Origin: a bacterium
GTDB lineage: Bacteria > SZUA-79 > Acidulodesulfobacterales > Acidulodesulfobacteraceae
Length of the DNA stretch: 59,935 bases
Direction of reading: 5' to 3'
Assembly: GCA_021788495.1 (NCBI GenBank)
Contig: JAJYKQ010000001.1
Coordinates: 1 to 59,935, forward strand
Shown: positions 1 to 8,861 of the stretch, in pieces
Numbering within the stretch: the first letter of the stretch is position 1
Layout of the letters: every line of letters starts with the position of its first letter
Notes under the pieces: model-generated
Told to the model about the DNA's origin: nothing
The model's database searches: none
Seen by the model: only the letters and a program-made list of their open reading frames with translations
Program-made: the position numbers and the translations under genes

Positions 1-83
1 TCATTAATATATTTATTGATTATTTCATAAGCCGATTTATAGTTCTGCCCTGCGATTATTGCATTATTTTTTCTTTTAGCCAT
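1..83 (-). CDS. MNT-type nucleotidyltransferase, N-terminal fragment (cut by window edge)
   Basis: An open frame starts with ATG at 83 and runs off the left edge after about 27 codons; it begins MAKRKNNAIIAGQNY. A GAGGAA ribosome-binding site lies 8 nt upstream. The catalytic GSxxxG...D motif of nucleotidyltransferases would lie beyond the edge, so the family cannot be shown directly. The call rests on position: the frame overlaps the end of a HEPN C-terminal fragment by 28 nt, the usual layout of HEPN-MNT toxin-antitoxin pairs, and its charged helical start resembles small MNT proteins. Any other short gene remains possible. Confidence 0.4.
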   Translation of the reverse strand, partial: MAKRKNNAIIAGQNYKSAYEIINKYIN

Positions 84-211
84 TTTCTAAATTCCTCTAT
101 TATTTCTATATTTTTTCCGGTATATTCCTTTGTGCATTTTATATAAAAATTCAACTTTGCATCGTTATATCTTGCCCCAATATTAAAAGCATTAATATCT
201 TTTAATATATT
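56..211 (-). pseudogene. HEPN-domain protein, C-terminal remnant (truncated)
   Basis: On the minus strand a frame ending at TAA 56-58 encodes about 50 residues, including DINAFNIGARYNDAKLNFY, KCTKEYT and FRKWLKEK. This matches the C-terminal helix pattern of HEPN-domain proteins (HepT-like RNases or toxins) as I know it. Upstream the frame enters the 3' end of the GGDEF-EAL gene and meets a TGA at 251-253. It has no plausible start codon, so roughly the first 80 residues of a normal HEPN protein are missing. It therefore looks like a decayed partner of the following MNT frame. The catalytic RxxxxH motif is not visible in the fragment. Confidence 0.5.
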
Positions 212-3200
212 TACCTGTTTTTTTTGTAATATTCGGCAAGTATCTCGTTTTCAAAAGATTCGCTTATCATATCTAAGGTTTTCCAGTCGCAATTTCCTGA
301 TAATTTTAAAGATTCACCTAGTTCCACTATTGCTTTATCGTATTTTAAATGTAAATCGTAAAGAACATGATTTGCCGGAACGTTCAAAGATTTTAAAGCT
401 TCAATTATAGGGCAGTTTTTTTGGTCTTTGATATTTTTGTAATCTATTAAGTAAGGAACACGCCTTATAATTTTCTTTATATTTCTATAAGAAACTATTT
501 TAATAGCATAAAGGCCTAAAAAGCTTTTAGGATGTTTTCTGTGTATTAAAGGTTTGTTTATTAAATAATTTTTAAGGCTGTCTATGGGCATCGGCTTTGC
601 TATAGCATAGCCCTGAAGATAATCGACGTCCATCACAGAAAGTGCATCAAGTATATCGTCTGTTTCGACGCCTTCTACTATCAGATTGACTTTTTTATCG
701 TTTGCAAGTTCTAGTATGGACTGGACAAAATGAAGATCTCTCGGATTGTCTTCCAGCGTTCTTACGAAAAATTGATCTAATTTAATTTCGTCTACCGGCA
801 GTTCTTTAAGGCGCATAAGAGAAGAATATGCGCTGCCTACGTCGTCTAGCGCAACCTTAACCCCTAAATCTTTTATAGCATGTATGTATTTTATGGCATT
901 GTCTTTGCTTAAAAAATCGCCGGTTTCCAGAATTTCTAAAACTAATTTTGAAGAATCGCATCCGGTTTCCAATATGTTTTTTAAACACGATATAAACTCT
1001 TCCGATATAAATTTAGGATCTACGTTAATCGAAATAAATAGCTTTTCTGCCGGTTCTCCTATTTCCGACAGTTCTATGAACGACTTTGCCAGCATTTCCC
1101 TGCATAAGTAGAATAAATCTTTTTCGTTTAACATAGGTAAAAAATTATACGGCGATATTATGTCGCCTTTGTCGTTTAACCGCGCAAGAGCTTCTACGCC
1201 GACTATATCCCTGCTGTAGTTATCCATAATAGGCTGATAATAAACCGATAAATTGCCATTTTTCAATAACTTCTGCATATTATTTTCTGAGTAAGGCAAG
1301 GTTTCTCCGTAAAAAGCATAGTATTTTAAACGGTCGCCTTTTTTATTTTTGCTATCGTATAATGCCTGATCGGCATAACGCAAAAGATTGTCTGTGGTCG
1401 GCAGCTCTTTGTTTTCGATAGATCCGTCAAACATATATATTCCCATGCTGAGACCGGTCGATATTTCATTTTTATTTTCTAAAAGAATCGATTCTTTAAT
1501 CTTTTTTTCTATTTTTTCAAGTATAGTTTCAAGCTCGTTTTTATTGTTGATGTCTTCAATTATAATCACAAATTCATCTCCGCCGAGCCTTGCCGTAAAA
1601 TCCGACTTGCGCAATACTTCTTTTATTCTTGCTGAAATTATTTTTAATACGTTATCGCCCGCGTGATGTCCGAATGTATCGTTAATAGGCTTAAAATCGT
1701 CAATATCGATAATGGCAAGGGCAAGAAATTTTTTGCGGCGGCTTGCTCTCGATATTGCTCTTTCCAGTTCAATCAATAAGGAGCGTCGATTGGGAAGACC
1801 GGTAAGCTCGTCGTAAAAAGCTTGGTAGGAAAGCTCTTCGGCCAGCCTGTGCCTTTCAGTAATGTCGGTTATTGTCCATAATATTTGCTCTTTGCCGTCA
1901 GCTACTCTGTTTATTTTTTGTCCGTAAAAATCGACATAAATAATAGTTCCGTCTTTCTTTATTAGCGATATATCACGTTCTAATCCTTTTCCTTCTATTA
2001 ATATCTTATCTGCAAGTTCCGCGACTCTTTTATAAGTTTCGTCGTCGGGATAAATGTCCTTCAATCTAAAATTTTTTAAGGATCCTGCATCGGAATAGCC
2101 TAAGGTATTGATAACGGCGTCGTTAGCTTCGATAAAAACTCTTTCTGGATAGCTTATTAATGCGATGCCTGCAGAAGTATTGCTTAGCAATGCATTTCTT
2201 ATTTCGGTTTCTCTTTCTTTACTGTTTATAAGATCTATCCTGTCTAAACCGAATCCTATATCCAAAGCTATTTCTTCCAAAATATTTTTAAGGTCTTCGT
2301 CGAAAAAGTTTTCTTTTGAGTGAAGCAGAGTAAATACCGCCCATATAGAACCGCCTCTAAATACAGGAATAGATGCGCTTGACGTCAAATCGAACTCTCC
2401 GAATAATTCTAGCCAGGGGTGCATATAATTATCTTCTCTAAATGAAGGAATATAAACAGGTTTTTTTGAACGCCAAGATCTGCCGACGCAGGTATATCCA
2501 TTCTGAACGTCCGGATTCACAGAGATATCGAGCCTTTTTAATAAATCGGCCGTCCCGTAATTAGATATAAACCAGACCGATCCTTTTTCGTCAGGCTTGG
2601 CTATCCATGCAGATTTCAAACCTGTGTAATTTATCGTCATTTCACAAATAGAGTCCAAAAGCATTTTTTCATTTTCTGTTCTGCTTATCAACTGGTTCAT
2701 CTGCGCCAATAGAAAATTAAATTCGGTAAGGCGTTTCTGGTGCTCTGCCTCATATATTAAGCGGTTGTTTATACTAAGCTTGTTAAGGGCCAAACCTAAA
2801 GAATTTACAAGTTGATTTATTATTCTTACCATTTCTTTGGTAAAATAATGCTTTGAATCAGATTGTATCCCTAAAACCGCTACGGGATCCGAATTAGAAT
2901 CCTCGTATATGGGGAAAGCCATTAAACTTTTTACTTTTAAAAAAGTCGGATATTTATCTATAAAATTTTTATCAAGGCTATAAATGGGTCCTACCGCTTT
3001 TTTTTCTTTATAAGCTATTGAGACCGGCATATTTTCAGTAGTATCGTCGCTTTTTAAATAAGGCTGTATTTTTAAGAGATTTTTTTCATGTTCTTTATCG
3101 TCGGCACATGCCGCGACAGGTATAAGATAACCCATCTCTTTGTCCGGAACGACTAAAATCGACCCTATGGCATCCGTTTTAGCGACTATTATATCTACTA

Positions 3201-4179
3201 TATGCTTATATATAGTTTGGGCATCTTTTAGATATAAAGCATCTTCCTGCGCGCTGATCGCAGCGGATTGATATCTTTTCAGCCGCATAATCCTTTTAAA
3301 AGCTATAATGGAAATTATGTCAAATACAGCAAATATAAAGGCAAACAAAATCGTCATTATCAGATAAATCCATTCCTTGTTCCAAAAAAACTTTTCATAA
3401 GTCGAGTTTGTCCAGCCTGCTTTTATTATCCATGGATAACCCTTTATTTTTTGAGTTGCTCCGCTTAAAAAATTTGACGTATTGTCGGGACCTGCATTTA
3501 ATTTTCCGTTTTTCCAAAACAATATTGTTTTGCCCGAAGATTTTTCTATTAGATATGTTTCAATATAATGAGGAGTCCGTATCAGGCTGAAATTTGAAAG
3601 AATAAAAGGAGAACCGATAAAACCCAACACAGTACCATTTTTGCCGAGTATATGTTCGTTCATAGGTATAACAAATTTTTTATTTGTTTTTTCAAAATAT
3701 AAAGTTCCTACATAACGGTCTTTGTAGCCGGATATCTGAGTAAAAATTGTATTTTTTATATTTTTAAAACCGTTTTTAGAGCTTGACCATATTACTTTGT
3801 CCATTGAGCTGTTTAAAATATTGATAGTCGAAATACCTGGATGATATTTTTTAAAACTTTTAAAAATATTTAATGATTTTCTGCTTAGAGAAAGATATTT
3901 GTAGTTTACTTTTAAAAAATCTTTTCTTAAAAAATCGAGGTCGTGAAAATGGGCGTTTATCTGCGTTTTAATTTCGGAGGACAAGTCTGAAGCGGTAAGC
4001 TTTGAATCGGACTTCAAGCGCCTTAATATTGTTTCTTTAAGGGTTAATGTTTCATGCGCAAAAATAAAAATTGCAATGCATACGATAAACAAGAAAAAAG
4101 CATGAAACGAGAATATCTGGAGTTTTTCCTGTTTCGTCAGTTTTTTTTTATTATTTTTCCACAAAGATTTATTTAACAT
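211..4179 (-). CDS. Membrane-bound GAF/PAS/GGDEF/EAL cyclic-di-GMP protein
   Basis: This 1322-residue protein probably makes and/or degrades cyclic di-GMP at the inner membrane. TM helices at about 22-42 and 271-295 enclose a roughly 230-residue periplasmic sensor region. Then follow GAF-like domains (about 320-470 and 500-650), PAS (660-780), GGDEF (785-950) and EAL (970-1205). The GGDEF motif is intact (RLGGDEF, 864-870) and preceded by an RKSD inhibitory site (857-860). EAL catalytic features are present: VEALARL, SINVDP, LEILE, LDDVG, IKLD, EGVET and LQGY. A C-terminal helical tail of about 90 residues (1235-1322) is unassigned. Both active sites look competent, so the net activity cannot be predicted. 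The gene stands alone, with its own promoter and a leader of about 140 nt; its 3' end abuts the HEPN remnant. Confidence 0.9.
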   Translation of the reverse strand: MLNKSLWKNNKKKLTKQEKLQIFSFHAFFLFIVCIAIFIFAHETLTLKETILRRLKSDSKLTASDLSSEIKTQINAHFHDLDFLRKDFLKVNYKYLSLSRKSLNIFKSFKKYHPGISTINILNSSMDKVIWSSSKNGFKNIKNTIFTQISGYKDRYVGTLYFEKTNKKFVIPMNEHILGKNGTVLGFIGSPFILSNFSLIRTPHYIETYLIEKSSGKTILFWKNGKLNAGPDNTSNFLSGATQKIKGYPWIIKAGWTNSTYEKFFWNKEWIYLIMTILFAFIFAVFDIISIIAFKRIMRLKRYQSAAISAQEDALYLKDAQTIYKHIVDIIVAKTDAIGSILVVPDKEMGYLIPVAACADDKEHEKNLLKIQPYLKSDDTTENMPVSIAYKEKKAVGPIYSLDKNFIDKYPTFLKVKSLMAFPIYEDSNSDPVAVLGIQSDSKHYFTKEMVRIINQLVNSLGLALNKLSINNRLIYEAEHQKRLTEFNFLLAQMNQLISRTENEKMLLDSICEMTINYTGLKSAWIAKPDEKGSVWFISNYGTADLLKRLDISVNPDVQNGYTCVGRSWRSKKPVYIPSFREDNYMHPWLELFGEFDLTSSASIPVFRGGSIWAVFTLLHSKENFFDEDLKNILEEIALDIGFGLDRIDLINSKERETEIRNALLSNTSAGIALISYPERVFIEANDAVINTLGYSDAGSLKNFRLKDIYPDDETYKRVAELADKILIEGKGLERDISLIKKDGTIIYVDFYGQKINRVADGKEQILWTITDITERHRLAEELSYQAFYDELTGLPNRRSLLIELERAISRASRRKKFLALAIIDIDDFKPINDTFGHHAGDNVLKIISARIKEVLRKSDFTARLGGDEFVIIIEDINNKNELETILEKIEKKIKESILLENKNEISTGLSMGIYMFDGSIENKELPTTDNLLRYADQALYDSKNKKGDRLKYYAFYGETLPYSENNMQKLLKNGNLSVYYQPIMDNYSRDIVGVEALARLNDKGDIISPYNFLPMLNEKDLFYLCREMLAKSFIELSEIGEPAEKLFISINVDPKFISEEFISCLKNILETGCDSSKLVLEILETGDFLSKDNAIKYIHAIKDLGVKVALDDVGSAYSSLMRLKELPVDEIKLDQFFVRTLEDNPRDLHFVQSILELANDKKVNLIVEGVETDDILDALSVMDVDYLQGYAIAKPMPIDSLKNYLINKPLIHRKHPKSFLGLYAIKIVSYRNIKKIIRRVPYLIDYKNIKDQKNCPIIEALKSLNVPANHVLYDLHLKYDKAIVELGESLKLSGNCDWKTLDMISESFENEILAEYYKKNR

Positions 4180-4327
4180 ATGGACAGTCGTTTTCGACAG
4201 TTTATGTTTTGCACGCCAAGCAAAATACGATCAAAATTATTAAATATCAAGATAAATCGAAATAAATATATAAGATCAATTGATATGCAAAAATCTACAT
4301 TGCTACATTGCCATGCATCATTAATTT

Positions 4328-4356
4328 ATTATACATATTTTACGTTATTTAATCAA
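4328..4356 (-). promoter_or_regulatory. Sigma-70-like promoter of the GGDEF-EAL gene
   Basis: On the minus strand TTGATT (4351-4356) and a perfect TATAAT (4328-4333) are separated by 17 nt. Transcription would start near 4320, leaving an untranslated leader of about 140 nt before the ATG at 4179. The leader holds a short tandem GCAATGTA repeat but no riboswitch I recognise. The rest of 4180-4411 shows no gene. Confidence 0.6.
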
Positions 4357-4411
4357 TTTATAGTTATTTATATATTAAAATGCAAATAAAATAAGCATTT
4401 ATAAGTTTTAA

Positions 4412-6052
4412 CTATAATACCGTGGGATGCTTGAAGTTCTTATCGTCTTTTTCAGGATAATCTATATTATAATGGGTGCCTCTAGATTCCTTTCTAAGAA
4501 TAGCCGATGTGATTATAAGATTTGCTACTTCGGCTATATTCCTTAGTTCTAGGAGGTCTGTGGTTATCTTAAAATTCCAGTAATATTCTTTTATTTCGGA
4601 AAGAAGGTTGTCTATCCGCCTCTTTGCCCTTTCTAAACGCTTGTCCGACCTGACGATGCCGACATAGTTCCACATAGTCCGCCTGAGTTCGTCCCAGTTA
4701 TGAGAAACGACTATCATTTCGTCGCCGCCCGTTAAACCGAAATCTTTCCATTCTGGCAAAGCCGGTTTTTCTTTTTCTGCGGCATCCGAATTAGATTTAT
4801 TTAAAACTTTGGACCTGGAAATTTTACCGGATTCTTTTAAAAACCGATAAGCCGCATTGTAAGACTTTTTAGCAAAAACGCATCCTTCGAGCAAAGAATT
4901 ACTTGCAAGCCTGTTTGCCCCGTGAAGTCCGGTGCATGCAACCTCGCCGATGGCATAAAGTCCTCCGACTGACGTCAAGCCGTTTTCGTCAGTAAGTATC
5001 CCTCCGCATAAATAATGAGCGGCGGGAACGACCGGTATCCATTTTTTAGACATATCTATGCCGAAACTCAATGTGGTCTTAAAAATATCGGGGAATCTAT
5101 TTTCCAAAAATTCTCTGCTTTTGTGCGTCATATCGAGATATACACATTCGTCTCCCGTTCTTTTAAGTTCTAAGTCGATAGTTCTTGCTACGATATCACG
5201 GGGTGCAAGGCTCTTCAGCGGGTGAACGCCGTCCATAAAAGGCGTTCCGTTTTTTAATCTTAAAATGCCGCCCTCTCCCCTGAGAGCTTCGGATATTAAA
5301 AAAGATTTTGATTCAGGATGGTAAAGTATAGTTGGATGAAACTGGTAAAATTCCATATTGGCTATTTTGGCGCCAGCCCTGTGCGCCATAGCTATTCCGT
5401 CGCCGGTAGATATATCTGGATTAGAAGTGTATAAGAAGACTTTTCCTGCTCCGCCGGTGGCAATCGCTACTATATCCGCGCTTACGGTTGCTACTTCGCC
5501 GGTACTTTTATTCAGAAGATATGCTCCTAAAACCCTGTTTTCTTTATCTATTTCTATTTTCAGCTTTCGTGTGGTAATTAAATCTATGCCTATGTGATTT
5601 TCGAATATTTTTATATTAGGTTTTTCTCTTGAAGTATCTACTAATGCCCTTTCTATTTCTCTTCCAGTTATATCGCCGGCATGCAGGACTCTTCTTTCAG
5701 AATGCCCGCCTTCCCTTCCTAGATCGAACTCTTTATTATTACATGAATGTTTGGCAAATTTGACGCCCCAGCGCAATAGATCCCGCACCACGCCCGGTCC
5801 TTCCTCCACTACCATTCTGACGATTTTTTCGTCGCAAAGTCCGTCGCCGGCGGTAATCGTATCGCTGATATGTTTTTCGTATGAATCTTTATCAAGGTTC
5901 ATAACGGCGGCGAGTCCGCCCTGAGCATAGTTCGTATTGGACTCGGCTTCTTCTTTTTTTGTAAAAATTCCTACGGATACAGATTCGTCGAACCTATTGG
6001 CAAGAGAAAGACCGGCTATGCCGGAACCTATAACGAGAACGTTAAAATGCAT
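4412..6052 (-). CDS. nadB: L-aspartate oxidase
   Basis: This flavoprotein oxidises L-aspartate to iminoaspartate, the first step of de novo NAD synthesis; in anaerobes fumarate can be the acceptor. It has 546 residues, normal for NadB. The FAD Rossmann motif VIGSGIAGLSLA is near the N-terminus, followed by NYAQGGLAAV, the substrate-loop motif GREGGHSERRVLHAGD (about 113-128) and AHYLCGGI. The C-terminal helical domain is present. The SdhA-like alternative is less likely because no sdhB or sdhC neighbours exist and the GHSxxR NadB signature is clear. It follows the lipoprotein gene by 8 nt, with no obvious Shine-Dalgarno. nadA and nadC are not in the window. Confidence 0.93.
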   Translation of the reverse strand: MHFNVLVIGSGIAGLSLANRFDESVSVGIFTKKEEAESNTNYAQGGLAAVMNLDKDSYEKHISDTITAGDGLCDEKIVRMVVEEGPGVVRDLLRWGVKFAKHSCNNKEFDLGREGGHSERRVLHAGDITGREIERALVDTSREKPNIKIFENHIGIDLITTRKLKIEIDKENRVLGAYLLNKSTGEVATVSADIVAIATGGAGKVFLYTSNPDISTGDGIAMAHRAGAKIANMEFYQFHPTILYHPESKSFLISEALRGEGGILRLKNGTPFMDGVHPLKSLAPRDIVARTIDLELKRTGDECVYLDMTHKSREFLENRFPDIFKTTLSFGIDMSKKWIPVVPAAHYLCGGILTDENGLTSVGGLYAIGEVACTGLHGANRLASNSLLEGCVFAKKSYNAAYRFLKESGKISRSKVLNKSNSDAAEKEKPALPEWKDFGLTGGDEMIVVSHNWDELRRTMWNYVGIVRSDKRLERAKRRIDNLLSEIKEYYWNFKITTDLLELRNIAEVANLIITSAILRKESRGTHYNIDYPEKDDKNFKHPTVL

Positions 6053-6060
6053 AAAATATA

Positions 6061-6702
6061 TTAATATTTATTTGTGCCGCTGTTTAAATTCCATTTCAAT
6101 ACCGCTTTTCCGTTTACTCCTGTAATTATAAGTTTAATAGATTTAACGCCCTGATTTAAAAATAATTTGCGTTCTTTTTTATCGTAATATTTTGGAAATT
6201 TTATAATATACTGCTTTGACCAATCCGTAACGTAAGGAAAGAATTTCTTTAAAAAAACTTTTTTTTGATGCGAGGGTTTAATACTGAGCGGCATAATGCT
6301 TTCGCCCTCGTTATTCGTTAAATAAACCATCCATATAGACCGTTTTAAATCTAAGTCGTTATAAGATTGGCGCGGAGTATATACCGAAACCAAAAAAACC
6401 GTATTTTTCTTTACTTTTTTGCTTAAATTATCCATATGCTTCATATAATAATTATAATATCTTTTTTCATACGAACGCATAAAAGATTTGTCTAAGTATG
6501 TAGCTCTTATATACATTACCGTATTAAGATTATTGTATATATCCGCTTTACGCGTTGCCTTGCTAACTGCAGAATTATACTCTCCCTTAGACTGAAACGG
6601 CTGGTTTAAGCCGAGCGAGCTAAACACCGAACAACCGGACAGCAAAAAAAGAGGTATGGTAAATGCAAAAAGTAAAATAATTAAAAAAATAGTTTTTTTC
6701 AT
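6061..6702 (-). CDS. Predicted lipoprotein of unknown function
   Basis: This is a 213-residue protein when started at the ATG at 6702. The frame stays open to 6759, but only the 6702 start gives a signal peptide (MKKTIFLIILLFAFTIP) and lipobox (FLLSGC), with GGAGGT 10 nt upstream. The mature part is basic and tyrosine-rich (for example YEKRYYNYYMKHMDN) and ends in a beta-rich segment. I do not recognise a family. It is probably an outer- or inner-membrane-anchored periplasmic protein. It lies between pyrE and nadB and is probably co-transcribed with nadB, without obvious functional connection. Confidence 0.75.
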   Translation of the reverse strand: MKKTIFLIILLFAFTIPLFLLSGCSVFSSLGLNQPFQSKGEYNSAVSKATRKADIYNNLNTVMYIRATYLDKSFMRSYEKRYYNYYMKHMDNLSKKVKKNTVFLVSVYTPRQSYNDLDLKRSIWMVYLTNNEGESIMPLSIKPSHQKKVFLKKFFPYVTDWSKQYIIKFPKYYDKKERKLFLNQGVKSIKLIITGVNGKAVLKWNLNSGTNKY

Positions 6703-6723
6703 AAATAAAAATACCTCCGTCAG

Positions 6724-6778
6724 AACCGCTCCGTTAGGCTGACGCCTGATACCCCTCATTAAAAAGGAGGGGAGCTAA
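6724..6778 (-). repeat. REP-like palindromic repeat, copy 1
   Basis: The element contains GGCTGACGCC followed by CCCCTCATTAAAAAGGAGGGG and ends in AGCTAA. It shares this layout (GC-rich palindrome, then CCCCTCCTTT/AAAGGAGGGG stem, then GAGCTAA) with copies near 23.36, 44.15, 44.3, 51.55 and 54.1 kb. It lies just downstream of the pyrE stop and over the region upstream of the lipoprotein start. The left arm is more diverged than in other copies. Confidence 0.7.
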
Positions 6779-6785
6779 TTGAATA

Positions 6786-7370
6786 TTATCCCGTTATATC
6801 GCTTTTCGTAAAAACGGAATGAAGGGCAATACCGTTTTCTTTAAGGAATTCGGCTCCGCCTTCCTGCCTGTCAACTACGCAGACGGCATCCGTTATCTCG
6901 TAACCTTCTTCGCGTGCATTTTTTACAGCTTTTATAATTGAACCGCCGGTCGTAACGACGTCTTCTATTATTAAAATATTGGCTCCTTTTAATAAAAACT
7001 GAACCGGCTCTATAAGATTTCCTTTTCCGTATTCTTTTTTTTCTTTTCTGATAACGACGGATTTTAAAGGATTTTTATCTAAAAAACCGGCGGTAAGTAT
7101 AGACGAAATTAAAGGAATGCCGCCGACCGGAACGCCGGCGATTACCGAAAATTTTAAATCTTTCATTTTTTTAATCTCTTCGTAAAGCAGTCTGCCGAGA
7201 AGATATAAATACTCGCCGTCGAAAGAAATTCTGCGCAAATCTATATAAAAGTCGCTTGTTTTACCCGAGGCAAGAACGAATTCTTTTTTTTCATAACATA
7301 AAGTTTTTACGGCATTCAATACGGACGTTTTAAGTTGTTCGGCGGTATCGTTTAAATCGTTATTTATCAT
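6786..7370 (-). CDS. pyrE: Orotate phosphoribosyltransferase
   Basis: PyrE transfers phosphoribose from PRPP to orotate, giving OMP in pyrimidine synthesis. The protein has 194 residues, in the usual range. The PRPP-binding motif ILIIEDVVTTGGSII is at about 131-145, and the N-terminal FVLASGKTSDFYIDLR segment is characteristic of PyrE. The ATG at 7370 is preceded by ACGGAAAATATA, the same sequence that precedes the proposed mqnE start. It is 50 nt downstream of purF in the purine/pyrimidine block, and a REP-like element lies just past its stop. Confidence 0.93.
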   Translation of the reverse strand: MINNDLNDTAEQLKTSVLNAVKTLCYEKKEFVLASGKTSDFYIDLRRISFDGEYLYLLGRLLYEEIKKMKDLKFSVIAGVPVGGIPLISSILTAGFLDKNPLKSVVIRKEKKEYGKGNLIEPVQFLLKGANILIIEDVVTTGGSIIKAVKNAREEGYEITDAVCVVDRQEGGAEFLKENGIALHSVFTKSDITG

Positions 7371-7420
7371 TATATTTTCCGTATAAAAACAGTTTATATA
7401 TTTTTATATTAATTATATAT

Positions 7421-8833
7421 TCAAAAAACTTCTTTGCTGAACAGTTTTAACTGTAATTGATTTTCATATTCGGACTCATCGAAAGTTTCCTGAGGATAAA
7501 CATTTGAAAAACAGGCTTCGCAAAAATTAACGCCGCTTCCTACCGCCCTGCTTAAACCTTCTATCGAAAGAAATTTTGTTGTGGTAGCGCCGAGTTTGGC
7601 ATTTATCTCTTTTTCGCTGTATTTGGCCGCCATAAGGTCTTCCTTTACGGGAGTGTCGATCCCGTAAAAACATGGAGCAATAACCATAGGTGAGCTTAAA
7701 CGCAGATGAATCTCTTTTGCGCCTGCAAGTTTCAGCATATCGACGATTTTTTTAGAAGTCGTTCCCCTGACTACGGAGTCGTCCACGACGACGACTTTTT
7801 TCCCTTTTATAACGTCGGGAACGGGATTTAGTTTTACTTTAACGCCGAAATGCCTGATTGATTTTTTAGGCTCGATAAACGTCCTTCCCACATAGTGATT
7901 TCTGGTAAAACCCATTTCGAAATCTATGCCGGAGCCTTTTGAAAAACCTAAAGCGGCAGGCACTCCCGAATCAGGAACAGGTATTACTATATCTGCATCC
8001 GGAGCCGATTCCTTTGCAAGTTCTTTGCCCATTTGAATGCGCAGGCTGTAAATGGATTTACCGTTAAAAATGCTGTCAGGCCTTGAAAAATATATAAGCT
8101 CGAATACGCAGGCTGAATTTCGTTCCATTCTAAACGGAAATATGCTTCTTATGCCCTCGCCGTTGACCAGTATTACTTCGCCAGGCCTTACGTCTCTAAT
8201 ATATTCCGCATTTATAAGGTCTAGAGCGCATGTTTCCGAAGCAAAAACTATGGAGCTGTTAAGCCTTCCCATAACAAGAGGCCTGAAACCGAAAGGATCT
8301 CTTGCGGCTATCATCTCTTTTTCGGATAGAAAAAGAAAAGAGTAGGCGCCTTTAAGTTTTTTTAATGAGCTGATTATGCGGTCTATAAGAAGATTTTCTT
8401 TAGATGAAGCAGCAAGATGTATTACTACCTCGGTATCCGATGTAGATGAAAAAATAGAGCCGTTTTCTTCAAGCTCGTCTTTGATTATATGGGCATTAGT
8501 AATATTCCCGTTGTGAGCCACCGCTATCGAACCGAAATAGTAATCGGCGACAAGAGGCTGAGCGTTTTTAAGAAGAGTTTCTCCCGACGTGGAATACCTT
8601 ACATGCCCTATGGCGTTTTTTCCTTTGAGCTGTAAAAGAGTGTTTTCTTTAAATACGTCGTTTACGAGACCCAGACTTTTATGAAAATAGAGTCCGTTCA
8701 TATCGGACGATGCTATTCCGCAAGACTCCTGTCCCCTGTGCTGAAGCGCGTAAAGTCCAAGATAAGTTATTTTGGCGGCTTCTTCGTTATTATATATGCC
8801 GAATACGCCGCACTCGTCTTTTATTTCTTCCAT
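7421..8833 (-). CDS. purF: Amidophosphoribosyltransferase
   Basis: PurF catalyses the committed step of purine synthesis, PRPP plus glutamine to phosphoribosylamine. It has 470 residues. The N-terminus MEEIKDE precedes CGVFGIY, so a short propeptide is removed to expose the nucleophilic Cys8. The PRPP loop is VVVVDDSVVRGTTS. Cysteines in APCFYGID and FCEACF, plus one in SACVFELIYF, match the four ligands of the Bacillus-type Fe-S PurF, an oxygen-sensitive form that suits an anaerobe. It sits 28 nt downstream of purL. No Shine-Dalgarno is visible before the ATG. Confidence 0.95.
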   Translation of the reverse strand: MEEIKDECGVFGIYNNEEAAKITYLGLYALQHRGQESCGIASSDMNGLYFHKSLGLVNDVFKENTLLQLKGKNAIGHVRYSTSGETLLKNAQPLVADYYFGSIAVAHNGNITNAHIIKDELEENGSIFSSTSDTEVVIHLAASSKENLLIDRIISSLKKLKGAYSFLFLSEKEMIAARDPFGFRPLVMGRLNSSIVFASETCALDLINAEYIRDVRPGEVILVNGEGIRSIFPFRMERNSACVFELIYFSRPDSIFNGKSIYSLRIQMGKELAKESAPDADIVIPVPDSGVPAALGFSKGSGIDFEMGFTRNHYVGRTFIEPKKSIRHFGVKVKLNPVPDVIKGKKVVVVDDSVVRGTTSKKIVDMLKLAGAKEIHLRLSSPMVIAPCFYGIDTPVKEDLMAAKYSEKEINAKLGATTTKFLSIEGLSRAVGSGVNFCEACFSNVYPQETFDESEYENQLQLKLFSKEVF

Positions 8834-8861
8834 AGTATATATATATTATATAGTTAACAAA

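Noticed and set aside
4180..4389. 69-residue plus-strand frame in the gap between the GGDEF-EAL gene and nadB
   Set aside because: AT-rich, without ribosome-binding site, and it overlaps the promoter and leader of the GGDEF-EAL gene.
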